Part shown: piece by piece, positions 1-7,901 of the stretch | How positions within the stretch are numbered: the stretch's first letter is position 1 | How the letters are laid out: each line of letters opens with the position of its first letter | NCBI GenBank assembly: GCA_044376465.1 | Contig: JBILKW010000076.1 | Span: 1-10,011, forward strand | Reading direction: 5' to 3' | Length of the DNA stretch: 10,011 bases | Origin: CAJBVG01 sp044376465 | Lineage (GTDB): Bacteria > Bacteroidota > Bacteroidia > Sphingobacteriales > Sphingobacteriaceae | Program-made: the position numbers and the translations under genes | The notes under the pieces: generated by a model | Told to the model about the DNA's origin: nothing | Seen by the model: only the letters and a program-made list of their open reading frames with translations | The model's database searches: none

Positions 1-52
1 TTGCACATTTGCACATTTGCATATTTACGCATTTACACATTTATCAATTTGC
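1..52. repeat. Degenerate 8-bp tandem repeat, consensus TTTGCACA, cut by the window edge
   Basis: Read on the plus strand, the bases fall into register as a partial TTGCACA (1-7) followed by TTTGCACA (8-15), TTTGCATA (16-23), TTTACGCA (24-31), TTTACACA (32-39) and TTTATCAA (40-47), then a decayed unit beginning TTTGC at 48. Every unit starts with TTT and the copies decay towards the gene. The array ends about 3 nt from the stop codon (55-57) of the RemB/Wzi-like gene and continues past the left edge. It has no long inverted repeat and no U-run after a stem, so it is not a classical terminator. I recall similar TTTGCACA-type arrays between genes in other Bacteroidota but cannot confirm that here. 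Its function is unknown. Confidence 0.75.
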
Positions 53-54
53 TT

Positions 55-1614
55 TTATCGATCGAAGTATAAATTTCTAAACGAACTTCGTAGTCCGAAG
101 GTAATAATGTTGCTAACATTTGAGATGCCGTCGATTTTATTATCTCTGTAAATGTACCCAAGTTCTAAGCGTAAATTAGTTTTAGGATTAAATACATATG
201 CCACACGGAAATCTATAAAAAGCAAGGATGCCGGAATGCCTTGCAACATATTATTTCCATACTCTTTATCGCGAGTATTATAAGATGCTAAAATATCTGT
301 ACCTACGTTGGTACTACCGTTTGCAGAATCAACCCCGTACCTAGCATAATTAATTTGCAACATGGGGCGCCACCGTTTGTAAGCATACTCAAGTCTACTC
401 ACATTTTCAACAAAGTTAGCCCCTAATGGATGCGCTAATGCATCGCCATAATTCGTATAACTTCTAAGTGTATTTTTATGAGTGTAGGTATAAGGCTTCA
501 CTAAATTGAATTCTGTAAATCCATTTAGGTTTACAATTTTAAAAATATTTCGAGAACGCACACCTAATTGTACACCAAACTTATTTGCCCACCAACCATT
601 GTTTGCAAAATATTCATCGATTTTTAATTCATCAATTAAAAGTTGCCCATACACTTTATTATTTTTATTCCATTGATATTTTAAGTTCAAGCCTATTAAA
701 GCATTATCCGAAGAACCTGTTGTATATTCTGCAGCACGTAAAAAAATAATTGGATTTGCATAGCTCATTTCAAAGCCTCGTTTGCCAACAGAATCGTCGT
801 CTTGCCAAATTACTGCATCAAACAAACCGAGACTCCATTTTTCATTAAAATTCCAATTTAAATAATGCATCACGGCCCATTTCTTTCGCTGCCCTAATTC
901 TTGTGAAAAGGTTGGTGCAAACGGATCTATATGCTGCATATATATAGAAGTGTATTGCAAACGTTTGGTCTCGAAGCTTGCTTTAAAATAGGGATAAGGT
1001 ATAGAAACATCTGAAAGCAGCAAGGAGCGATACCCGTCACCAATAAACAACTTATCATTGGCCAATTGAAAATTAAAATTACCAGTTTTGTAAGCAATGT
1101 GTGCAGTGCTATACGTGTAATCAAACAATTGCAAAAGTGTAGTGCGTGGTTCGTACCAACCTTGGCCCACAACTACCCTTTTAGCAATGTTAATAGAATC
1201 TATGTATTGAGGGAATAAAGATTGTGTTTCATACAATTGAAATCCAAATGAAAAATTTCTAGCCACAGAACCATTAATGTCAAACCCACGTGTATTATTC
1301 CAAAGTATTCTTCCATCGCCTTCTGTTCCAATATACATGTCTGGAAGAAAATTCAGGTTTAGAGTGTATTTATCATTTTTAATTTGATACAAATGTTCAT
1401 CAAATAATTTTCTGCTTAACCAATTCTTTCTGTTGCTCTTTATCTGGGAGCTGGTATCGCTGGAGTAGAATGGTTGCAAGGAGGTGTGTTTGTATTTAGA
1501 ATCATCGTACCATGAATTTAATTCGGTGGAATAATGATAAATTGGAACAAATTGTGCATTTGATTTATAGACAAAAAAAAGCAAAAAGAAAAATAACAGG
1601 CTTTTAATTTTCAT
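55..1614 (-). CDS. Wzi/RemB-like capsule-assembly outer-membrane protein
   Basis: This 519-residue protein is predicted to be an outer-membrane beta-barrel of the Wzi capsule-attachment family, closest in flavour to RemB of gliding Bacteroidota. Residues 1-20 form a signal peptide: MKIK, a run of Leu and Phe, then a likely cut after SNA before Gln21. The most telling stretch is FIGDGYRSLLLSDVS (residues 190-204) followed by IPYPYF, which I recognise from RemB-type proteins. The remainder alternates aromatic and polar residues and ends in a strand-like segment (LYFDR), as barrels do. The ATG at 1614 lies inside the end of the WecA-like gene (11-nt overlap, 1604-1614), so translation is probably coupled. 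No Shine-Dalgarno is visible. By analogy it would hold or help assemble the polysaccharide on the cell surface; a role in gliding is possible but unproven. The family call is good, the exact role is inference. Confidence 0.8.
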   Translation of the reverse strand: MKIKSLLFFFLLFFVYKSNAQFVPIYHYSTELNSWYDDSKYKHTSLQPFYSSDTSSQIKSNRKNWLSRKLFDEHLYQIKNDKYTLNLNFLPDMYIGTEGDGRILWNNTRGFDINGSVARNFSFGFQLYETQSLFPQYIDSINIAKRVVVGQGWYEPRTTLLQLFDYTYSTAHIAYKTGNFNFQLANDKLFIGDGYRSLLLSDVSIPYPYFKASFETKRLQYTSIYMQHIDPFAPTFSQELGQRKKWAVMHYLNWNFNEKWSLGLFDAVIWQDDDSVGKRGFEMSYANPIIFLRAAEYTTGSSDNALIGLNLKYQWNKNNKVYGQLLIDELKIDEYFANNGWWANKFGVQLGVRSRNIFKIVNLNGFTEFNLVKPYTYTHKNTLRSYTNYGDALAHPLGANFVENVSRLEYAYKRWRPMLQINYARYGVDSANGSTNVGTDILASYNTRDKEYGNNMLQGIPASLLFIDFRVAYVFNPKTNLRLELGYIYRDNKIDGISNVSNIITFGLRSSFRNLYFDR

Positions 1615-2662
1615 CGTTGTTCTTTAAATATTGAATGATAAAGTGCCCTAACACTCCTATACATATTAAGGAAGTAATCATAATAAAACTACCAATATTT
1701 TGCAACAATAAACATATAATGATGAAAAATAGAGATAAGGCCGGAAGGAATAAACTTATTTGCCTGTGCGACCAATTTTTATCTAATAAAAAATGATGTA
1801 AATGTTGTCGGTCTGCAAAGAAAGGCGACTTACCCTTTGCAATGCGTATAGAGAAAGCTCTAAGTGTATCAAATAATGGTATAAACAAAAAAGCAATACC
1901 AACGGCAGGCGATGATTTAATATATGGCGTAGGGTTGGTAATGGTATCGAACCGATTTAATTCAATAAATTGAATGGTTAAAATAGCTAAAATAAATCCA
2001 ACAATATACGCTCCAGTATCGCCCATAAAAATTTTTGCTGGAGCAAAATTAAACCTAATAAAGCCCAATAAGGCGCCACATAACGCAAATGCTATGCGGC
2101 TCCAACCTTGCTGACCCATGTCATAAAACATAATGCCATATATTCCGCAGGTTACGATCCCTATATTTGCAGCTAAACCATCAATCCCATCAATTAAATT
2201 TATAGAATTTGTAATTACAATAATGGTGAAAATTGAAAAAGGAATGGAAATATAAATGGGTAAAATCTCTACTCCAAATAATCCGTATAGGCTTTCAATT
2301 CTAACATCAGCAAAAAATACCACCAAAAATGCTGCTATTAATTGCAAACCAATCTTTACATATGCATTTAAGCCCAACATATCGTCGCGAATACCCATGC
2401 TAAAAATGATCATGCAGGCCCCTAATAAAAAGTTGCCATATTCTATAGCAGTAGCCTTTAAAAAAATTATGCAAGCAAACAGAAAGCCAAAAAAAATGGC
2501 AATGCCACCAATGTTAGGGGTGCTTAACTCATGCACTTTGCGAACAGTATCTGGTTTGTCGAAAAAATTACCATAATGTGCAACTTTTATGAGGGTAGGA
2601 ATGGCGAACCAAACAAAACCAAAAGATGTACAAAGCAATAAAATTAGTTTAACTAGTTCCAT
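1604..2662 (-). CDS. WecA/MraY-type undecaprenyl-phosphate sugar-1-phosphate transferase
   Basis: This polytopic membrane enzyme (352 residues, about ten or eleven hydrophobic segments) should move a sugar-1-phosphate, classically GlcNAc-1-P from UDP-GlcNAc, onto undecaprenyl phosphate at the inner face of the cytoplasmic membrane, starting a glycan. The family motifs appear in order: HELSTPNIGG (44-53), the Asp pair D93-D94 in GIRDDMLG, NLIDGIDGLA (155-164), FMGDTG (212-217, D215) and a His cluster QHLHH (286-290). The length and the His motif fit WecA/TagO better than MraY, which also has its own conserved cell-wall gene context. Its ATG lies in the last codons of the upstream glycosyltransferase (10-nt overlap, 2653-2662), and its end overlaps the RemB/Wzi-like gene. 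No Shine-Dalgarno is visible, so coupling is likely. The sugar it uses cannot be read from the sequence. Confidence 0.9.
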   Translation of the reverse strand: MELVKLILLLCTSFGFVWFAIPTLIKVAHYGNFFDKPDTVRKVHELSTPNIGGIAIFFGFLFACIIFLKATAIEYGNFLLGACMIIFSMGIRDDMLGLNAYVKIGLQLIAAFLVVFFADVRIESLYGLFGVEILPIYISIPFSIFTIIVITNSINLIDGIDGLAANIGIVTCGIYGIMFYDMGQQGWSRIAFALCGALLGFIRFNFAPAKIFMGDTGAYIVGFILAILTIQFIELNRFDTITNPTPYIKSSPAVGIAFLFIPLFDTLRAFSIRIAKGKSPFFADRQHLHHFLLDKNWSHRQISLFLPALSLFFIIICLLLQNIGSFIMITSLICIGVLGHFIIQYLKNNDEN

Positions 2663-3948
2663 TGTTTATTTGTAAATTTCAAATCTATTTCTGTTGCAAG
2701 TTTTGAACTTAGCATAGTTTCTCCATACAATAATTCCATTAATTTGTCTGATGCGTAATTTCTACTTATTTGATGTAAAAAATGATCATCACGATGAATT
2801 CGTATGTCCTTATTATTAATAAATTTATAATACTCTTGATGTAGTGTTTGATATAATTGATCTTTATTATTGCAAACATAACCGGCATTATTATTTAAGA
2901 TGCTTTCTTCCAAATCACCGTTATCAGATTCGGGCAATAGAATTGGTTTTTGCAGTGCTAAATAATCGTATTGCTTAGAGGTAATGATTTTGTCTCTTTC
3001 TGAGTATTTTAAGTGTAAAAACAAAGAGGCATTATACATATAACCATACAACACGTTCAGCTGTACCCTACTGGTACAATTCACGTATTCTTCTAACTGA
3101 TACTTATTAATTTCCGACTTAAGTTCGGCAGAATCTGCTGCACCAATAAAATGAATTTTAAAATTTTCCGGATGTATTTTTTCATTAGATATAAATTTAC
3201 GAACTACATCAAAAAAATAAATATTTTCTAATTGTTGTGAATGCATAGTGCCAGCATACACAATAGAAAAGCTTTTAGGTGTAGAATTTATTTTAGAAAA
3301 GTCCATCTCATCCGTATTTGCTCCATTGGGTATGATGTGTATTTTGTGTTGAAACCTTTCCGGAAACATTCTTCGCAAACTATCCGAAACTGTAATTATA
3401 TGATCAGCAGATTCTAAGAATTTCAGTTCCTCTTTACGTTGAATTAGCTTTCTGAGTTTATCTGCAAAATTGCTGTGCCCTAATGTAGAATATCCTAATG
3501 TCCAAGGATCTCTGTAATCAATTATCCAATTTACTCCATATTTTCTTTTTAAGTAATAGCCAACATTTAGGGCTGAATAAGGTGGGGCAGAAGTAATTAC
3601 TACATCATTTTTATGGTAAATTGTTGCCATTTGCGATTCTACCGCTTTATAATTTCTATAAAAATCATATACATCTCTTTTTTTGCTAATGATGTAAAAA
3701 AAATGAATGATTTTATAGAGAGTAAGCCATTGTTTTTTCAATAAAAACCTAGAGAATTTATAGAAAAAATGAACATAAGGTATTTTATAAAATAAATTAT
3801 TTTGATGAGATTGGGGTAAACTATCCTCGCAATAAATCAGGTGCAAATCGATATTCGCTTCGATGAATTTCTTTTTAAAATATTTAACTCGATTAACAGC
3901 CGTCCGGTTATCGGGTAAAAACCAAAAGCTGAATAGAAAAACGCGCAT
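2653..3948 (-). CDS. GT-B (GT4-like) glycosyltransferase
   Basis: This 431-residue protein looks like a GT4-type glycosyltransferase that adds a sugar from a nucleotide donor to a lipid-linked glycan. An N-terminal acceptor domain opens with MRVFLFSFWFLPD. It contains an aromatic and basic stretch (about residues 53-100) that may sit on the membrane, and SAPPYSALNVG (120-130) with IDYRDPWT (143-150). The linker region has ADHIITVSDS (181-190) and IIPNGAN (205-211). The donor domain starts at IVYAGTMH (229-236) and includes SKQYDYLALQKPIL (324-337), where this family usually binds the nucleotide sugar. The start at 3948 is 42 nt after the dehydratase stop; that gap shows no terminator or good promoter. 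The gene is AT-rich: the hand-counted line 3661-3720 has 12 G+C of 60. Donor, acceptor and linkage cannot be predicted. Confidence 0.85.
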   Translation of the reverse strand: MRVFLFSFWFLPDNRTAVNRVKYFKKKFIEANIDLHLIYCEDSLPQSHQNNLFYKIPYVHFFYKFSRFLLKKQWLTLYKIIHFFYIISKKRDVYDFYRNYKAVESQMATIYHKNDVVITSAPPYSALNVGYYLKRKYGVNWIIDYRDPWTLGYSTLGHSNFADKLRKLIQRKEELKFLESADHIITVSDSLRRMFPERFQHKIHIIPNGANTDEMDFSKINSTPKSFSIVYAGTMHSQQLENIYFFDVVRKFISNEKIHPENFKIHFIGAADSAELKSEINKYQLEEYVNCTSRVQLNVLYGYMYNASLFLHLKYSERDKIITSKQYDYLALQKPILLPESDNGDLEESILNNNAGYVCNNKDQLYQTLHQEYYKFINNKDIRIHRDDHFLHQISRNYASDKLMELLYGETMLSSKLATEIDLKFTNKQWN

Positions 3949-3990
3949 AGCCCAAGATACAGGTTAAATGTTAAAGTTTTATCACGGCCA

Positions 3991-5901
3991 CTAGTCGAGC
4001 GTTTCGTAAATTGAATTATTGCTTACATATTCTTTCACCATAGACTTAATTTGAGTAACTAGCAAAAGATGGTCATTGGCTTTGCAGAATTCTTCTAATT
4101 TCACAAACTCCTCCATTACATAGGCATGTTCGTGCTCTTGCACGTTTGCAATCTTAATTTTGGGGTTGTAAGTAGGCAGGTTATTTTCGGAGTCGTTTAA
4201 TAATTCCTCGTATAATTTTTCACCCGGACGCAGGCCAGTAATTTCAATTTGAATATCTTTTCCGAGTGTTAATCCCGAAAGTTTAATCATGTTTTTTGCA
4301 ACATCAATAATCTTTACCGATTTACCCATGTCGAATATAAAGATCTCTCCACCCTTACCCATAGACCCCGCTTCGAGCACTAATTGGCAAGCTTCTGGTA
4401 TAGTCATGAAATACCTCGTAATTTCTGGATGCGTTACGGTTACTGGCCCACCCGAATCTATTTGTTTTTTAAACAATGGGATTACAGATCCATTTGAGCC
4501 CAATACATTGCCAAATCTTGTAGTAATAAAAGCGGTTTGATGATTGTTTAGTTGATTTAGACATTGAATGTACATTTCGGCTATTCGTTTGGTTGCACCC
4601 ATAACGTTGGTTGGGTTTACCGCTTTATCTGTTGATACCATTACAAACTTTTTCACTCCATGTTTCATAGAGAGGTCTGCCATGTTTTTGGTGCCTAAAG
4701 CATTTACTCGCACGGCTTCATGCGGGTTCGATTCCATTAATGGAACATGTTTGTAAGCAGCAGCATGAAATACTTTGGTAGGTTGGTATTCTATAAAAAT
4801 ACGCTCAATAGCCGTTAAATCCGAAACATCGGCAATAATGAACTTCGTCATTACATGATAACGTTCAATTCGTTTGCGTAAGTTTATTTCTAACTCGTAC
4901 ATAGGCGTTTCTGCTTGATCTACAAAAAGCACCATTTTAGGTTTATAAGAAACTACTTGGCGAGCTATCTCAGACCCTATAGAGCCTGCAGCACCAGTAA
5001 TCATTATAACTTTATCAGTTAATTCATTAAAAATATTTTCTTGGTTAAGTTTAATGGGTTCACGATTCAATAAGTCTTCAATACGAACGGCTTTAATTTG
5101 ACGAGAACTTAACTCTCCATTTATCCATCTGGAAATTGGCGGCACATTCTTCACCTGTACATTCATCTCTAAACAACGATTCAGAATTTCAGCTTTTCTA
5201 GAAGAAGAAATGTTTTGTATGGAAAGAATCACTTCAGAAATACTTCGTTTGTCCAGCATCCCATTTAAAGCTTCATCTGCCGAATAAATTTTAATTCCGG
5301 CAAGAGTTTTGCCAATTTTAGAATTATTATCGTCAACAAAACCTACAACATTAACATCAGATCGCGAGTCTTGGGTTAATGTGTTAAGTGTAATTATGCC
5401 AGATTGCCCTGCACCGTAAATTAGTACATTTCTTTTTACTCCATCGCCCATACCAGCAATGGTAATGAAAGTTGCTTTAAATACAATACGAGCCGATATT
5501 AACATAAAGATGCTCAACAAAGCATGTATGAGTATGATGGAGCTTGGAATAGGATATGAATTCTCCCCAACCATTAACTTGTACATGAAAGAAGCAATAA
5601 ATGCAGTAATTGCCGAAGCTGAAGCTGCTTGTATAATCTTAATGGTATCATACATACTTGTATGGCGGATAACGCCTACGAAGGATTTGAATACGAAAAA
5701 GAAAGTTAAATAAATTGCCGCTATAAAATAAAAGCTGGCTGTTACCTCAAACAAACTAATTTGGTCTATCTGAAAATTGAACCTTACCACCCAAGCAATA
5801 AGGTAAGCAATAGTAACCAGGCACATGTCGATAAAAAGAACAAGCCATCTTGAGGCATATTTGCCTGCATATCGACTTAAAATTTTTTGTATCAATGGCA
5901 T
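3991..5901 (-). CDS. Membrane-bound PglF/WbpM/CapD-family nucleotide-sugar 4,6-dehydratase
   Basis: This 636-residue protein has the full two-part architecture of PglF, WbpM and FlaA1-like enzymes. The first 150 residues carry about four membrane segments (around 19-40, 55-76, 88-108 and 120-145). A first Rossmann-like domain starts at VLIYGAGQSG (159-168). The catalytic SDR domain starts with the NAD-binding TGAAGSIGSE (302-311), followed by AAAYKHVP (380-387) and VSTDK (422-426). Met434 and Lys438 occupy the usual YxxxK positions; this Met replacement is typical of the WbpM/PglF group. GLRPGEKLYEE (556-566) closes the family pattern. The expected reaction is UDP-GlcNAc to UDP-4-keto-6-deoxy-GlcNAc, the substrate for the PglE-like enzyme encoded upstream. 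That product also feeds QuiNAc and FucNAc pathways, so it does not by itself prove bacillosamine. The gene leads its own transcription unit. No Shine-Dalgarno precedes the ATG. Confidence 0.92.
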   Translation of the reverse strand: MPLIQKILSRYAGKYASRWLVLFIDMCLVTIAYLIAWVVRFNFQIDQISLFEVTASFYFIAAIYLTFFFVFKSFVGVIRHTSMYDTIKIIQAASASAITAFIASFMYKLMVGENSYPIPSSIILIHALLSIFMLISARIVFKATFITIAGMGDGVKRNVLIYGAGQSGIITLNTLTQDSRSDVNVVGFVDDNNSKIGKTLAGIKIYSADEALNGMLDKRSISEVILSIQNISSSRKAEILNRCLEMNVQVKNVPPISRWINGELSSRQIKAVRIEDLLNREPIKLNQENIFNELTDKVIMITGAAGSIGSEIARQVVSYKPKMVLFVDQAETPMYELEINLRKRIERYHVMTKFIIADVSDLTAIERIFIEYQPTKVFHAAAYKHVPLMESNPHEAVRVNALGTKNMADLSMKHGVKKFVMVSTDKAVNPTNVMGATKRIAEMYIQCLNQLNNHQTAFITTRFGNVLGSNGSVIPLFKKQIDSGGPVTVTHPEITRYFMTIPEACQLVLEAGSMGKGGEIFIFDMGKSVKIIDVAKNMIKLSGLTLGKDIQIEITGLRPGEKLYEELLNDSENNLPTYNPKIKIANVQEHEHAYVMEEFVKLEEFCKANDHLLLVTQIKSMVKEYVSNNSIYETLD

Positions 5902-5922
5902 GGTTAATACTATAAAGAGTTA

Positions 5923-5955
5923 CAAAGATATTGCATTTTTTACGAAAAAAATCAA
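5923..5955 (-). promoter_or_regulatory. Putative Bacteroidota-type promoter for the dehydratase unit
   Basis: On the minus strand the box TATCTTTG (5930 down to 5923) matches the Bacteroidota -7 consensus TAnnTTTG at all fixed positions. A TTG (5955-5953) lies 22 nt upstream, near the expected -33 position and at the long end of the usual spacing. The spacer and upstream flank are very AT-rich. Transcription would start roughly 5-8 nt past the box, leaving a leader of only about 15 nt before the ATG at 5901. The location directly after an intrinsic terminator supports a new start here. No operator or riboswitch fold stands out in the rest of this 216-nt gap. Confidence 0.55.
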
Positions 5956-6059
5956 TAATCAATAGATTGTAAAATAATTGTTTTTATATACCCCTGTAAG
6001 ACAAAATTTTAAGACATAAGTAGGCGTTTATCATGCTTAAAAAACAAGCATCTAAATGC

Positions 6060-6095
6060 AAAAAGCCTGAAATAATAAATTATTTCAGGCTTTTG
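6060..6095 (-). terminator. Rho-independent terminator after the PglE-like gene
   Basis: Bases 6062-6076 and 6081-6095 are perfect inverted repeats (15-bp stem with core AGCCTGAAATAA) around a 4-nt loop. Read on the minus strand, the stem ends in a run of six T residues (6065-6060). It lies 22 nt past the stop codon of the PglE-like gene. The plus-strand side also ends in four T residues (6092-6095), so it could work weakly both ways, but no gene faces it from the left. It separates the upstream five-gene unit from the dehydratase unit. Confidence 0.9.
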
Positions 6096-6117
6096 ATAAA
6101 ATATTATATTCTTTAGC

Positions 6118-7248
6118 TTATTTCGAAAAAACGGCTCTTATTTGCTTAATTATCCTATTTAAGTCTAACTCAGTTAAGTTTGAACCAGAGGGCAAACATA
6201 GTCCTAGTTCGAATAATCTTTCGGAAGTGCCATCTCCAAAAAACTCATCATTACTGAAAATTGGTTGTAAATGCATTGGTTTCCAAAGTGGGCGAGACTC
6301 GATATTGTCTTGTTCGAGTGCTAATCTAAGCGTTTCCCTTGTAATTTGGGAGTCGTTTTCTAAGACTAATATTGTTGTAAGCCAACGATTTGAAAAATAA
6401 CCATTCGGTTCATCTAGGAATTGTATAGCGGAGATATCCTTTAATGCATTTTTATATGTTTCGAAAATCTCTCTTCTTCTATTAATTCTATCGTCTAATA
6501 CTTCCATTTGACCTCGGCCTATACCTGCAGAAATATTACTCATCCTGTAATTAAAGCCAATTTTAGAATGCTGATAATGTGGAGCATTATCTCTTGCTTG
6601 AGTAGATAAAAACCTAGCTTCATTTACATAGTTTTCATGATCTGAGATTAAAGCGCCTCCCCCTGAGGTAGTAATAATTTTATTCCCATTGAAAGAAAGC
6701 ACACCTATTTCCCCATAGGTTCCTAAATACTTTCCGTTGATATGAGAACCTAAACCCTCAGCAGCATCTTCTATAATAGGAATTTGAAATTCCTTTGCAA
6801 TATTTACGATTTCAGGCATGTTAGCTGGCATTCCATATAAATGCACAGGAATAATTGCTTTAGGTTTCTTACCATTAGCTATGCCTGTTTCAATTGCTTT
6901 TCTTAAAAACTGTGGACTCATGTTCCAGGTATCTAATTCAGAGTCTACAAATACAGGAGTTGCACCAATATAGGTTATGGGATTGGCAGATGCAGAAAAG
7001 GTGAAAGATTGACAAATTACTGTATCACCGGCTTTAACACCTAGAATAATTAATCCTAAATGAATTGCAGCAGTACCAGAAGTTAAGGCAGCAGCGTGCT
7101 TCGCTCCTGTAAACCTCTGTAAATCCTCTTCAAAGCCATTTACATTAGGCCCTAAAGGTGCAACCCAATTAGTATCAAATGCTTCGTGTATATAATTTAA
7201 TTCTGTTCCACCCATGTGTGGAGAAGAAAGCCAGATTTTAGTGTTCAT
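6118..7248 (-). CDS. pglE: PglE/EpsN-like PLP-dependent nucleotide-sugar aminotransferase
   Basis: This fold-type I, PLP-dependent DegT/DnrJ/EryC1/StrS enzyme is expected to transfer an amino group, usually from glutamate, to C4 of UDP-4-keto-6-deoxy-GlcNAc. Numbering from the ATG at 7248 (376 residues), it shows ALTSGTAAIHLG (54-65), IIEDAAEGLG (158-167) with Asp161 for the cofactor ring nitrogen, and SFNGNKIITTSGGG (185-198) with Lys190 as the Schiff-base lysine. RPLWKPMHLQPIF (319-331) is a stretch I associate with the PglE/EpsN branch. A TTG two codons earlier (7254) would give an ATGA-like overlap with the upstream gene, but TTG starts are uncommon in this phylum and the ATG needs only a 2-nt gap. 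No Shine-Dalgarno precedes either. It is last in its unit, followed by a terminator. The family is certain; the C4 specificity is inferred from motif and neighbours. Confidence 0.88.
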   Translation of the reverse strand: MNTKIWLSSPHMGGTELNYIHEAFDTNWVAPLGPNVNGFEEDLQRFTGAKHAAALTSGTAAIHLGLIILGVKAGDTVICQSFTFSASANPITYIGATPVFVDSELDTWNMSPQFLRKAIETGIANGKKPKAIIPVHLYGMPANMPEIVNIAKEFQIPIIEDAAEGLGSHINGKYLGTYGEIGVLSFNGNKIITTSGGGALISDHENYVNEARFLSTQARDNAPHYQHSKIGFNYRMSNISAGIGRGQMEVLDDRINRRREIFETYKNALKDISAIQFLDEPNGYFSNRWLTTILVLENDSQITRETLRLALEQDNIESRPLWKPMHLQPIFSNDEFFGDGTSERLFELGLCLPSGSNLTELDLNRIIKQIRAVFSK

Positions 7249-7250
7249 AT

Positions 7251-7901
7251 TCAATTTTCGTGAAATTTAATAGGTTTGGCTGGTATACCCACAGCTGTGC
7301 AATTTGGAGGTATCGATTTTGATACTACGGCACCTGCTCCAATAATAGCGTTCTCGCCAATCTCAAGTTGGTTTATAATTTTTGCGCCAGTGCCAACATA
7401 AACTTTTTCAGCAATCAACACTTCGCCTGAAATATTTACAGAAGGCATAAAAGAGCTATAACTTCCAATTTTTGTATCGTGACCTACCGTACAACCAAGA
7501 TTCAATATTACGAAATCACCAACTAATATATTAGTAGTCAATATACATCCGGCAGTTATTATGGTTCCTTTACCAATGCTCACAAAATTTATATCACCTA
7601 TAATAACATTTGGATGAATCAATGTTGGGAAATTTATATTTGTATTATTTACTAACTTAATCACTTTTTGTTTAGAGCTCGGATTGCCTATGGCAAATAC
7701 GATATCCAATGCATCTTCAACTCTATTTAACTCTTCCATGCCTCCCAATACTTTATATCCATTAACTAACTCGCCTTTTGAAATACCATCATCATAGAAA
7801 CCTATAAATTCATAGCTTTCCTCTGATTTATTAATCTGATTTATCAGTGTTAAAACTTCTCTTCCAAAGCCACCTGCTGCATATATTGCAATTTTTCTCA
7901 T
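7251..7901 (-). CDS. pglD: PglD/EpsM-like sugar O/N-acetyltransferase (left-handed beta-helix)
   Basis: This 216-residue protein matches PglD/NeuD/EpsM acetyltransferases, which acetylate the 4-amino group of UDP-4-amino sugars with acetyl-CoA. The N-terminal sugar-nucleotide domain opens with IAIYAAGGFGREV (4-16) and includes GFYDDG (34-39). From about residue 92 onward come hexapeptide repeats (for example IGKGTI, IGSYSS, IGENAI) that build a left-handed beta-helix. His141 in TVGHDTKIG is the likely catalytic base. Asn134 lies seven residues earlier, the same spacing I recall between Asn118 and His125 of Campylobacter PglD. The C-terminal GAGAVVSKSIPPN and GIPAKPI are typical. The start is firm: an ATGA overlap with the PglC-like gene (7898-7901) and a strong Shine-Dalgarno 7 nt upstream. 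Its place between PglC-like and PglE-like genes supports a diacetylbacillosamine-type pathway. An O-acetyltransferase or a NeuD-like role is less likely here. Confidence 0.87.
   Translation of the reverse strand: MRKIAIYAAGGFGREVLTLINQINKSEESYEFIGFYDDGISKGELVNGYKVLGGMEELNRVEDALDIVFAIGNPSSKQKVIKLVNNTNINFPTLIHPNVIIGDINFVSIGKGTIITAGCILTTNILVGDFVILNLGCTVGHDTKIGSYSSFMPSVNISGEVLIAEKVYVGTGAKIINQLEIGENAIIGAGAVVSKSIPPNCTAVGIPAKPIKFHEN

Noticed and set aside
2256..2576. Plus-strand open frame of 106 codons opposite the WecA-like gene
   Set aside because: It mirrors the membrane-protein codons of a well-supported gene; low-complexity, Lys/Pro-rich translation with no domain.
3949..3990. Possible promoter or terminator in the 42-nt gap after the dehydratase
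   Set aside because: The best box-like string, TATCTTGG, breaks the TAnnTTTG consensus, and no stem with a T-run is present; co-transcription is the simpler reading.
5756..5962. Open frame of 68 codons overlapping the dehydratase start
   Set aside because: It overlaps the membrane-segment coding part of the dehydratase in another frame, has no domain signal and would start upstream of the predicted promoter box.
6033..6051. Small inverted repeat ATGCTT / AAGCAT with a 7-nt loop, just past the terminator
   Set aside because: The stem is only 6 bp and no T-run follows on the minus strand; it adds nothing clear beside the strong terminator at 6060-6095.
7249..7254. TTG start for the PglE-like gene giving a 4-nt overlap
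   Set aside because: Possible, but an ATG follows two codons later at 7248, no Shine-Dalgarno favours the TTG, and the protein family does not need the extra two residues.
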